Part shown: piece after piece, positions 1 to 6,171 of the stretch
Layout of the letters: each line of letters opens with the position of its first letter
Position numbering within the stretch: position 1 is the stretch's first letter
DNA from: Microcaldota archaeon
GTDB taxonomy: Archaea; Micrarchaeota; Micrarchaeia; Micrarchaeales; CABMGC01
DNA length: 9,053 bases
Direction: 5' to 3'
Assembly: GCA_027340645.1 (NCBI GenBank)
Contig: DAHWQN010000020.1
Location: 1-9,053 of the forward strand
Made by a program: the position numbers and the translations under genes
Notes under the pieces: model-generated
What the model saw: only the letters and a program-made list of their open reading frames with translations
Told to the model about the DNA's origin: nothing
Database searches by the model: none

Positions 1-520
1 ATCTCTTTGTCGGCTTATACTCCCCGATTCCCATCAGCTGTCTTGCTTTATCGGCAAGCGCAACAGACAACGCAGCAGAGCTGCCTCCAGCGCCGCGTAT
101 CGGCCCTGCATAAAGCACAGCTAGGCACGATGTACCATCCTGGTTCTTGTACATGGCTACTGTGCTTATGCCTTCTGTAGGGGCAACAAGAACCCCCTCC
201 GTTATTATTGCAGTACCTACCCTAAGTGCAAGCTCTACTCTCTTTATCTTATCATAGCCTGAGTACTTATCATTTGTGCATATCTCAGTTACCACTGCAA
301 AAGCAAGCGCATTCCTGCTCTTTCCATCCTCGTTCTTATGTATAAGCTCTTCTATGCCTCTTATCCCTATGAGGCCCTGTACTCTTCCGGCAAGGTCAGC
401 TGCAGGTATTATCTCAACCTCTCTTCTAGGATCAAGGCCCCTAAGTCTTGCATTCTTTGCTATACCAAATGCCTCATTGAAGCCTTCAGAAAGAGATGAA
501 AAATACTCATTATTGTCCAT
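1..520 (-). CDS. polC: D-family DNA polymerase large subunit DP2, N-terminal part
   Basis: The first 173 residues of the catalytic subunit of archaeal replicative polymerase D are present; the rest lies beyond the left edge. I translated this by hand from the ATG whose complement is 518-520. Family hallmarks are visible: LRGLDPRREVEI near residues 26-37, DLAGRVQGLIG near 42-52, TEGVLVAPTEGI near 107-118 and YAGPIRGAGGS near 137-147, followed by ALSVALAD and GEYKPTKR. DP2 holds the double-psi beta-barrel polymerase active site, but that region is not in the window. The start follows the polB stop codon after only 2 nt. An AGGT at 528-531 (minus strand), 7 nt from the ATG, is a plausible ribosome binding site inside the end of polB, so the two subunits are probably translated from one transcript. 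Whether the gene carries an intein, as some DP2 genes do, cannot be seen. Confidence 0.95.
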   Translation of the reverse strand, partial: MDNNEYFSSLSEGFNEAFGIAKNARLRGLDPRREVEIIPAADLAGRVQGLIGIRGIEELIHKNEDGKSRNALAFAVVTEICTNDKYSGYDKIKRVELALRVGTAIITEGVLVAPTEGISTVAMYKNQDGTSCLAVLYAGPIRGAGGSSAALSVALADKARQLMGIGEYKPTKR

Positions 521-522
521 TC

Positions 523-2052
523 TTACAACCTATTGAAGTCAATGTTTACAACGCCGCCGTTCTTAGTCTCATAAACAGGAAGTATTCCGGGCGTAGGCAT
601 GTGTCCCATCTTCTCCTGGAAGCTTGTCTTGCCCTGCCAGGTACCACTGTTTATTACCTGTGTGCCGTGATACTCGCCAAGCCCGTTCTTATGTACGTGG
701 CCCATGTGCAGTATATCCGGAGTATCCTGCATAACGAGCATGTCCTTCTTGCTTGGCACTATGGGATTATGTCCATATATTGGTGAGGCATGTCTGCGCT
801 TGAGAATCTCTATCATCGCCTCTTCAGGCCTGGAGTAACTGCATCCAGCTATGCTATGTATCACGGAATCCAATGAAGTTCCGTGATAAATGAGAGTTTT
901 CAAGCCCTCTATTTCTACATACGAAGGGCTTGGTATGAAATGCACATTGCTCCTGCTGAAATCCCCTATAAGCTCTTTAGGCAAAGCCGGCTGCGGATCG
1001 GCAAGCTGCACAGCGTCATGATTTCCTGGTATTACGAATACCTGTATATAATCTGGTATGTCATCTATATAATCAAGGAACACCGAATACTGTTTGTAAA
1101 TATCAGGTATTGTAAGCTCCTTATCTTGTCCCGGATATACGCCTATTCCATCAGCAACATCTCCTCCAACCACAACATATTTGATCTTACCTGCGATATC
1201 TCTGTTCTTGTCCACATTTCCATTCAGCCATTCTATAAACTTGACAAACATCCCTTCTATGAAGAACCTGCTGCCTACGTGAACATCCGATGTAAATGCT
1301 ATTGCAAGATCCTCTTTTGTCTGCTTCCTTGCATGTACCGGCACATCCGGCCAAATTAACTTGTTGGCTATTATGAACGGAGGCGAGCCAACCTTTCCCT
1401 TGATTGCTATTACCTCATCTGTGACGAGCTTCATAGCAGAATCAAACAAAATATTTATCTGGTCTTTGCCTGGAGAATTTGGTCTTACGAATATTATCTT
1501 AGCGCTTCCAAACTCGTCTTCAATAGTGACCATAAGGTTGCCCTTCTTCGTTATGATCTTTTCATAAACCATTCCAACAATGCTTACTTCCCTTCCATTG
1601 GCATACTGGTCAAGCTTATCGGTGCTGAGAACCATGCCTATATTGCCTTGGCTGAGTAGGTCTCTGAGCTTATTGTATCTGTCTCTGAAATAAGCAGCGA
1701 AATCTCCGACAGTGGCACCTGTTTTGTCTATATATGTGTCTCTTATCTTGAAGTTCGGTGCAAGCTCCCTGGCGTCTGGCTTGAAAGATTGTGGCACAGA
1801 AACAACCACGTTTAGCGGCTCCTTCGGCAATGGTTTACTTATTATTTCTAGGAGCGTTTTTTTGTCCAATATTTTTAAGCCATTCAAATCCTTGAAGAAT
1901 GAAAGCACCCTTGCAGCAAGCTCGTCAGTTTCAGTTCCTTTCACATCTTCATCTGTAAGGTCGGCTGCTATAACGACTCTTCCCTCCAGCCTATCGTAAA
2001 GCTTAGAGATTATTGTCTTCTCGTACTGGTTTTCCTCACGCATACGCATCAC
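523..2052 (-). CDS. polB: D-family DNA polymerase small subunit DP1 (3'-5' proofreading exonuclease)
   Basis: A complete 509-residue DP1, the Mre11-like proofreading subunit that pairs with DP2 in archaeal PolD. An OB-fold spans about residues 150-235 (REVSIVGMVYEK, then a VTIEDEFGSAKIIFV strand pair). A calcineurin-like phosphoesterase domain follows. Its metal-binding motifs are all present: SDVH (D256, H258), GGD (D298), GNHD (N344-D346), H390 in YHGTS, and GHVH (H452, H454). The exonuclease should therefore be active. The C-terminal NSGTW and NIDFNRL segments are typical of DP1. The longest start is GTG at 2052; ATG codons at 2049 and 2043 are equally plausible. A TATA box centred near 2087 puts the transcription start about 10 nt before the GTG and no Shine-Dalgarno is seen, so the exact start is uncertain by three residues. 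It is the first gene of a polB-polC operon. Confidence 0.96.
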   Translation of the reverse strand: MMRMREENQYEKTIISKLYDRLEGRVVIAADLTDEDVKGTETDELAARVLSFFKDLNGLKILDKKTLLEIISKPLPKEPLNVVVSVPQSFKPDARELAPNFKIRDTYIDKTGATVGDFAAYFRDRYNKLRDLLSQGNIGMVLSTDKLDQYANGREVSIVGMVYEKIITKKGNLMVTIEDEFGSAKIIFVRPNSPGKDQINILFDSAMKLVTDEVIAIKGKVGSPPFIIANKLIWPDVPVHARKQTKEDLAIAFTSDVHVGSRFFIEGMFVKFIEWLNGNVDKNRDIAGKIKYVVVGGDVADGIGVYPGQDKELTIPDIYKQYSVFLDYIDDIPDYIQVFVIPGNHDAVQLADPQPALPKELIGDFSRSNVHFIPSPSYVEIEGLKTLIYHGTSLDSVIHSIAGCSYSRPEEAMIEILKRRHASPIYGHNPIVPSKKDMLVMQDTPDILHMGHVHKNGLGEYHGTQVINSGTWQGKTSFQEKMGHMPTPGILPVYETKNGGVVNIDFNRL

Positions 2053-2082
2053 AAAAGGCAGCCATTAGAATTAGCGACAAAA

Positions 2083-2091
2083 TATTTTATA
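2083..2091 (-). promoter_or_regulatory. TATA box of the polB-polC operon
   Basis: The minus strand reads TATAAAATA here, centred about 35 bp before the GTG start of polB. With the usual archaeal spacing of roughly 25 bp from TATA to transcription start, the leader would be only about 10 nt long. The upstream neighbour is a perfect inverted repeat occupying the position expected for the BRE. Confidence 0.7.
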
Positions 2092-2106
2092 CCTGCGTAG
2101 CGCAGG
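2092..2106. promoter_or_regulatory. Perfect inverted repeat abutting the polB TATA box
   Basis: CCTGCG-TAG-CGCAGG is a perfect dyad with 6-bp arms and a 3-bp spacer, directly adjacent to the TATA box and covering the BRE position. That placement suits an operator for a dimeric regulator of the polymerase operon. No regulator is identified, and the role is inference. Confidence 0.35.
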
Positions 2107-2153
2107 CATATCCTAAAAGAACCGGGCAAGCTGTAAAAGTACATTTATCTGCA

Positions 2154-2169
2154 GTATATTACAATATAC
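2154..2169. promoter_or_regulatory. 16-bp perfect AT-rich dyad in the polB upstream region
   Basis: GTATATT-AC-AATATAC is a perfect inverted repeat with 7-bp arms. It lies about 65-80 bp upstream of the polB TATA box and downstream of the stop codon of the secreted-protein gene. It could be a regulator site, a bidirectional TATA-like element or part of a 3' end. No gene on either strand starts at a suitable distance from it, so its function is open. Confidence 0.3.
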
Positions 2170-2235
2170 ATCCGAAGAAAGCCCCTCAATTGATTGGTGG
2201 GATGAATCGGTATAGGTTCAAGCGCACCAGCCACT

Positions 2236-2997
2236 TCACGGATAGCTGTAACCATTGGTCGTAGTTGTCTGCGTTGTCAATGTATTGGCAGCGCCTGCAG
2301 CTACGGTTGTTTGTGCAGGACCTATGGTGAAAATCCACATTATTGGCTTGTAGAACTGTGTGTTTGTCATGGTACCTGCTGTTGTATTGTATGTCCAGGT
2401 ATTCTCCGCAACATAATTGCCTCCTGTGTATATACCTGTAGACGAGTTGAATGTGCCTCCAACATACGCCCAACTGTACCACGTATTAGGATAATGTGTT
2501 ATTGTTGTAAGATGCATTGGCGCCTTACTTACATTAACAAACGATATTGCCGGATCGATCATACCATTTACCTCAAACGCAAAGCCATAAGCTGGTGTCT
2601 GATTTCTGTATCCTGATGGGCCGCTTAAATTAGCGATATCGAATGTTGCAAGTGTAAAGTTGTAATTTTGAAGTAGATTGTTCCCTGAAAGTACATACGT
2701 GCCGGCCGGTATCATAACTGTTATATTTACTCCATCCGGTGCTGTAACTGTGGTATTTGCCTGCTTGGTGGAATTTACTTCTACGGATTTGCTGCTGAAT
2801 TTAGTTAATATTGGCACTGCGCTTTTTTGTACTGTTGTTACTGCTGAAGTAGTTGTTAAAGCTGTAGTTGCTGAAGTTGTAGCTGTAGTCGGTGTGGCTG
2901 CGGGACTAGTATGCGTCTGGTTGCCCAAATAATATACCGCACCAGCAACTATTATCACTAAAACTATTACTCCAAAAATCATTCCTTTACCTGCCAT
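2236..2997 (-). CDS. Secreted or membrane-anchored Thr-rich surface protein, family unknown
   Basis: A 253-residue protein I cannot assign to a named family. Residues 6-24 form one hydrophobic segment after a short K-containing N-terminus, with no obvious cleavage or lipobox site, so it reads as a signal anchor. Residues 29-57 are a Thr/Ala/Ser linker. Residues 60-228 look like an ordered beta-rich exodomain, with aromatic stretches such as TWYSWAYVGG and PIMWIFTIGP. The end is a Thr-rich tail finishing in NGYSYP. Ten N-X-S/T sequons are present, suggesting heavy N-glycosylation, and there are no cysteines. The ATG sits 33 bp from a TATA box, with no Shine-Dalgarno. The gene is monocistronic and divergent from the small cysteine-rich gene. 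A cell-surface or S-layer-associated role is inferred from composition only. Confidence 0.85.
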   Translation of the reverse strand: MAGKGMIFGVIVLVIIVAGAVYYLGNQTHTSPAATPTTATTSATTALTTTSAVTTVQKSAVPILTKFSSKSVEVNSTKQANTTVTAPDGVNITVMIPAGTYVLSGNNLLQNYNFTLATFDIANLSGPSGYRNQTPAYGFAFEVNGMIDPAISFVNVSKAPMHLTTITHYPNTWYSWAYVGGTFNSSTGIYTGGNYVAENTWTYNTTAGTMTNTQFYKPIMWIFTIGPAQTTVAAGAANTLTTQTTTTNGYSYP

Positions 2998-3025
2998 ACA
3001 ATCAATAGTTAGTTCCTTCTATAAG

Positions 3026-3034
3026 TATATATTT
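3026..3034 (-). promoter_or_regulatory. TATA box of the secreted-protein gene
   Basis: The minus strand reads AAATATATA, centred 33 bp before the ATG at 2997. This predicts a leader of under 10 nt and hence near-leaderless translation. A 10-bp palindrome, AGCTGCAGCT (3039-3048), lies just upstream, in a position similar to the inverted repeat next to the polB TATA box. Confidence 0.6.
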
Positions 3035-3086
3035 CTATAGCTGCAGCTTAGAGAATTAGAATTCAAAGGCATTTGTCATATATGCA

Positions 3087-3095
3087 CTAAATAAG
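3087..3095 (+). promoter_or_regulatory. Possible TATA box of the small cysteine-rich gene
   Basis: CTAAATAAG is the best TATA-like element on the plus strand, centred about 40 bp before the ATG at 3131. It is weaker than the other promoters in the window. No Shine-Dalgarno precedes the ATG. The gene shares its 133-bp upstream region with the divergent secreted-protein gene. Confidence 0.35.
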
Positions 3096-3130
3096 AGGGC
3101 TTTTATTTTTTCGCAGAATAATACTCCTGA

Positions 3131-3292
3131 ATGAAAACCGAGAATTATATATGTAAAATATGCGGTCTTCACTACGAAAGCAGGGAGCTGTCCGAGAAGT
3201 GCTATGCTTGGTGTTCAAAACACGATAGCTGCAATCTGGAAGTTGCAAGGCAGTCGATAGAAGCCAGCGCGCATAAAATCTCAAAAAGGTAA
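3131..3292 (+). CDS. 53-residue cysteine-rich putative zinc-binding protein
   Basis: A short ATG-to-TAA frame (TAA at 3290-3292), translated by hand. The N-terminal half carries C8-x2-C11-G-L-H14, then C24-x3-C28, H31 and C34, within the phrases YICKICGLHY and EKCYAWCSKHDSCNLE. The spacing resembles a compact zinc knuckle or ribbon, and the C-terminal part is a basic helix ending KISKR. From memory, this arrangement (CxxCG, then CxxWCxxHxSCN) matches a small uncharacterised protein family seen in archaea and in some bacteria with small genomes. No function is known to me. Metal binding is inferred from cysteine spacing. A nucleic-acid or protein-binding role is possible but unsupported. It stands alone between a divergent surface-protein gene and the ATPase promoter. 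Confidence 0.75.
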   Translation: MKTENYICKICGLHYESRELSEKCYAWCSKHDSCNLEVARQSIEASAHKISKR

Positions 3293-3394
3293 ACACGAAT
3301 CGGCAGCATCTGTTCAGCGGGTCAAATTCTTGGCGATGGTAACCCACACTGATAGATTCCATGCTTCCTGTTTTGCATTCTTAAATACCCTCTT

Positions 3395-3439
3395 GCACGC
3401 CCTTACTCCCATATCAAGGATGGGAGTTTGCGGGTGTGT
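3395..3439. other. Strong two-part hairpin in the gap before the ATPase gene
   Basis: The inner stem is perfect: ACTCCCAT (3405-3412) pairs with ATGGGAGT (3420-3427) around a 7-nt loop. A small internal loop (TT against TTGC) separates it from an outer stem, 3395-3402 with 3432-3439, that pairs throughout with two G-U pairs. It lies upstream of the predicted ATPase transcription start and about 100 nt past the stop of the small cysteine-rich gene. It may therefore be a 3' structure of that transcript, a separate small RNA or a DNA-level site. No tRNA features and no convincing C/D or H/ACA boxes were found. Confidence 0.4.
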
Positions 3440-3457
3440 TGAATTCTATCACATTTG

Positions 3458-3465
3458 TATATATT
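3458..3465 (+). promoter_or_regulatory. TATA box of the P-type ATPase gene
   Basis: TATATATT is centred about 34 bp before the ATG at 3496, matching the spacing seen for the secreted-protein gene and polB. A second TATA-like stretch (TTTATACTT, 3468-3476) is probably too close to the start to be the one used. The predicted leader is very short and no Shine-Dalgarno is present. Confidence 0.55.
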
Positions 3466-3495
3466 GCTTTATACTTTGGCTTGAGATAAAACATT

Positions 3496-5850
3496 ATGCC
3501 CATAGACAAAGCTTCTGATGCGAGCATTCGCAGGAATGGACTTACATCAAAAGAGGCAGACGGACTTATTACAAAGTACGGATACAATGAGATAAAACCC
3601 AAAAAGAAAAGCCCATACCTCCTTCTGCTAGAAAAGTTCTACGGCCCTGTCCAACTGCTTCTTTGGCTTGTTGCAGTGCTCTCTTACGCTACAGGCAGGG
3701 CAGATGACTTCTACATAATAATAACGTTGCTTGCGTTCAATGCTTTCGTAGGATTCCTTGAGGAGTACCGGGCCGACAAATCTGTGGAAGCGCTGAAAAG
3801 CATGTTATCATCAAACGTAATGGCGCTAAGAAACGGCAAATGGGATACGATACCTGCAAGACTTCTTGTGCCTGGTGACACAATAAGGGTTCGTCAAGGT
3901 AACATAATACCTGCTGATGCCAGAATAATTGAATCAGAGCAGCTTGAGGCAGACGAGGCGGTGATAAGCGGCGAGTCTTTTCCTGTGGAAAAAAGTATCA
4001 GCGACATTCTGTATCAAGGATCTGTAGTGAAGCGCGGTGAGGCGACATGCACTGTAATGGCTACAGGCTATAACACGAAATACGGGCTTACAGCGAAGCT
4101 TGTCCAGGCTGCAGGGCCTGTATCGCATCTTGAGGCAACGATAATGAAGCTTGTGAAGTATCTTGTTGCATGCGATTCTATAGTAGTTGCAATACTGTTC
4201 TTTTATGGGACACTTGTGCTGCATGAGGGCGCTCTTACTCTTCTTCCATTCCTTATTGTGGTTCTTGTTGCATCTGTACCTGTTGCCTTGTCTGCAGCGT
4301 TTACCGTAGCTATGGCGCTGGGCACAGAGAAGCTTGCAAAGAAGTCTGTGCTTGTAAGGAAACTTGAAGCTGTAGAGGATACAGCAACAATGAATGTGCT
4401 GTGCGCTGATAAAACCGGCACGCTTACACAAAACTCAATAACTGTACGGCAGACAATTCTATACACTTGCGATGAGCAGCTCCTTGTAAAGTATGCTGCA
4501 GAAGCATCGAGACTGGAGGACAATGACCCAATCGACAATGCTGTGCTTTTGTATTCCGGTAAAATGCACATAAAGATTGGCAGGCAAGTGTCATTCAGCC
4601 CGTTCGATCCATCAACAAAGAGGACGCAGGCGGAGATACTGGATAAAGACAGGTATGAAGTTACAAAGGGAGCAACACTTGCAATACTCGAACTGGTTAA
4701 AATCAGTGCATCTGCAAGGAAAAAGGTAGATATGGATGTGAAGAGGCTTGCGAGCAACGGCCTCAGAGCAGTTGCTGTTGCATCAAGGATTAAGGGCGGC
4801 AGCTGGAAGCTGGCTGGCCTTATGGCACTATACGATGCACCAAGACCTGAGATTAATAGTCTGATGAAAGAGCTCAAGTCTCTAGGCATCTCTGTGAAGA
4901 TGATTACTGGCGACAGCCTTCCAGTAGCGAAGGAAATCGCCAAGGAAGTGGGTATTGGAACCAACATCCTTATGCTGCAAAGCGGGAATGACAAGATAAC
5001 TGGCAAGATAGCGGAAGCAGACGGGTTCGCAGGCGTATATCCAGAGGACAAGTACCGGATAGTTAAGACGTTGCAGTCAAGAGGATTCGTCGTGGGCATG
5101 ACTGGCGATGGTGTAAACGATGCACCAGCGCTAAAAGAGGCAGAGGTCGGCATTGCCGTGTCCAATGCAACTGACGTAGCCAAGAGCTCCGCTGCGCTAG
5201 TGCTCACTAAAGACGGGCTTGGCGTGATAATCGATGCTGTGAAAGAGAGCAGAAGAATATTCGAGAGAATGGCTACTTATACAATAGCCAAGGTTGCAAA
5301 GGTGTTCCAGATAGTCGGATTTGTAGCAATCACATTCATAGCGTTTCACTTTGCTCCCATAACGCCCTTCCTTCTTATACTGCTGATATTCACGAATGAC
5401 ATAGCAAACATCTCACTTTCAACTGACAATACGCTCTACTCGAACAAGCCTGACGCATGGAACGTGAGGTCAATAGTTTATTCTTCTGGAATAATCGGAA
5501 TATTGCTCGTGATCGAGGCGCTTGTGTTCATACCTCTCGGATTTGGAGTCCTAGGTCTCGGCCTCGCCCAGTTCCAAACTTTGATATTTCTGATGCTTAA
5601 TGTGACTGACAAGTTCACAGTATTCAGCATAAGGGAGCGGCGTGCATTCTGGAAGTCAGCGCCAAGCTCCGTACTAGCTATCGTATCTACGGCAGGCATA
5701 GCCCTTGGTGTTGTTATGGCGTATTTTGGTATATTGATGCCTGTTATTGGTGCTGTGCCCATACTTCTGGTACTTGCGCTCTCTGCATTGTTTATGCTCA
5801 TTAATGATAGGATAAAGATTGTTGCATTCAAGCATTTTGGCATATCCTGA
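3496..5850 (+). CDS. P3A-type plasma-membrane H+-exporting ATPase
   Basis: A complete 784-residue P-type ATPase that uses ATP to export a cation, almost certainly protons by family. Visible motifs: actuator SGES (158-161, where most members have TGES); M4 PVAL (262-265); phosphorylation site DKTGTLT with D305; nucleotide-binding KGA (391-393); TGD (471-473); and hinge TGDGVNDAP (536-544). About ten membrane segments can be drawn: M1-M2 at 53-89, M3-M4 at 219-275, and M5-M10 from about 595 to 768. Residues matching the plant pump AHA2 include N82 in M2 (AHA2 N106) and D635 in M6 (AHA2 D684, the proton acceptor). By my alignment, the M5 arginine (AHA2 R655) is Q605. No C-terminal autoinhibitory domain is present. 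In an acidophile it would help keep cytoplasmic pH near neutral. It is monocistronic with its own promoter. Confidence 0.93.
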   Translation: MPIDKASDASIRRNGLTSKEADGLITKYGYNEIKPKKKSPYLLLLEKFYGPVQLLLWLVAVLSYATGRADDFYIIITLLAFNAFVGFLEEYRADKSVEALKSMLSSNVMALRNGKWDTIPARLLVPGDTIRVRQGNIIPADARIIESEQLEADEAVISGESFPVEKSISDILYQGSVVKRGEATCTVMATGYNTKYGLTAKLVQAAGPVSHLEATIMKLVKYLVACDSIVVAILFFYGTLVLHEGALTLLPFLIVVLVASVPVALSAAFTVAMALGTEKLAKKSVLVRKLEAVEDTATMNVLCADKTGTLTQNSITVRQTILYTCDEQLLVKYAAEASRLEDNDPIDNAVLLYSGKMHIKIGRQVSFSPFDPSTKRTQAEILDKDRYEVTKGATLAILELVKISASARKKVDMDVKRLASNGLRAVAVASRIKGGSWKLAGLMALYDAPRPEINSLMKELKSLGISVKMITGDSLPVAKEIAKEVGIGTNILMLQSGNDKITGKIAEADGFAGVYPEDKYRIVKTLQSRGFVVGMTGDGVNDAPALKEAEVGIAVSNATDVAKSSAALVLTKDGLGVIIDAVKESRRIFERMATYTIAKVAKVFQIVGFVAITFIAFHFAPITPFLLILLIFTNDIANISLSTDNTLYSNKPDAWNVRSIVYSSGIIGILLVIEALVFIPLGFGVLGLGLAQFQTLIFLMLNVTDKFTVFSIRERRAFWKSAPSSVLAIVSTAGIALGVVMAYFGILMPVIGAVPILLVLALSALFMLINDRIKIVAFKHFGIS

Positions 5851-5921
5851 GCATTACGATACCTAAGCTGGAGAGGCAAGAAGAGTTGGCACAGTACGTA
5901 GGGTTCTATCATGAACTACGG

Positions 5922-5929
5922 TATAAAAA
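5922..5929 (+). promoter_or_regulatory. Free-standing TATA-like element in the ATPase-abiE gap
   Basis: TATAAAAA is a good archaeal TATA match with no annotated gene at the expected distance. Transcription would begin near 5948-5958 and run into repeat copy A. The adjacent AAAAAGTTTTATT makes a short AT dyad that also reads as TATA-like on the other strand, and its T run could serve as the ATPase 3' end. Confidence 0.35.
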
Positions 5930-5959
5930 GTTTTATTGAAACAGGTAGAGGAAAGCCAT

Positions 5960-6062
5960 TATAAGCAATGCTGCAGTGGTAGTGCCTGAAGCGCATCGCC
6001 TGAAGCACAAGGAATGCGTCAAGCGCATCTCGGACAAGGAAGAAGGAAGATTATGTTTTATT
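5960..6062 (+). repeat. Flanking repeat copy A (about 100 bp), candidate small RNA
   Basis: The upstream member of a diverged direct repeat bracketing the abiE-like operon. The core is 5988-6011, identical to copy B at 23 of 24 positions. Weaker similarity extends upstream (TATAA at 5960-5964, ATGnnGCAG at 5968-5976) and downstream (TTATG then TTTTATT at 6051-6062). GCGCAT (5991-5996) can pair with ATGCGT (6014-6019), one pair being G-U. The TATAA is 28 bp before the core, so a transcript could begin at the core. A 9-bp segment, AAGCGCATC, recurs 32 bp later (5989 and 6021). A short frame (5976-6107, GTG start) also runs through it. Confidence 0.6.
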
Positions 6063-6134
6063 GGAGACGATGGCACAAGCAACCGAAAAGTCACAAAATC
6101 GGGATAATACTATTTCAAGCAGCTATATTAATAC

Positions 6135-6143
6135 AAATATATA
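6135..6143 (+). promoter_or_regulatory. TATA box of the abiE-like operon
   Basis: AAATATATA in a very AT-rich stretch is centred about 31 bp before the GTG start at 6170, predicting leaderless or nearly leaderless translation. TATATT (6124-6129) and AATATA (6136-6141) form a small dyad around it, but in sequence this AT-rich that may be chance. Confidence 0.5.
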
Positions 6144-6156
6144 AATATCTTACCTT

Positions 6157-6171
6157 ACAATAGTATATTGT
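6157..6171. promoter_or_regulatory. Candidate autoregulatory operator at the antitoxin start codon
   Basis: ACAATA-GTA-TATTGT is a perfect 15-bp dyad with 6-bp arms, overlapping the predicted transcription start and the first two bases of the GTG start codon. AbiEi antitoxins of characterised AbiE systems bind inverted repeats in their own promoter and repress the operon. This is the best site for that here. The role is inferred from position and symmetry. Confidence 0.45.

Noticed and set aside
883..1359. A 158-codon plus-strand frame inside polB
   Set aside because: It is antisense to the conserved phosphoesterase domain of DP1, and its Cys/Tyr/Ile-rich translation has no domain.
2013..2264. 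A plus-strand frame across the polB upstream gap
   Set aside because: It begins inside polB antisense, runs over the polB promoter and dyads, and ends inside the secreted-protein gene. No family resemblance was seen.
3087..3362. A minus-strand frame opposite the small cysteine-rich gene
   Set aside because: The plus-strand frame has a coherent cysteine motif and a sensible start and stop, while the minus-strand translation is Arg/Phe/Ser-rich noise.
3395..3453. A tRNA or H/ACA RNA at the hairpin before the ATPase
   Set aside because: There is no acceptor stem, anticodon arm or proper T-loop. An ACA is present at 3451-3453, but it is too far from the stem base for a standard H/ACA unit.
4203..5207. 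A 334-codon open frame on the minus strand inside the ATPase gene
   Set aside because: It is exactly antisense to a well-conserved P-type ATPase, and its translation is low-complexity Ser/Ala/Thr with no domain. The codon bias of the real gene explains the lack of stops.
5986..6003. Box C/D RNA reading of copy A, because CTGA occurs twice
   Set aside because: Copy B has CGA instead at both positions, and no matching C boxes are placed correctly.
5976..6107. A 43-codon GTG-started gene in the ATPase-abiE gap
   Set aside because: There is no ribosome binding site, no start at the expected distance from a TATA box and no recognisable family. The underlying DNA is better explained as part of the flanking repeat. 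It is kept only as an alternative in the findings.
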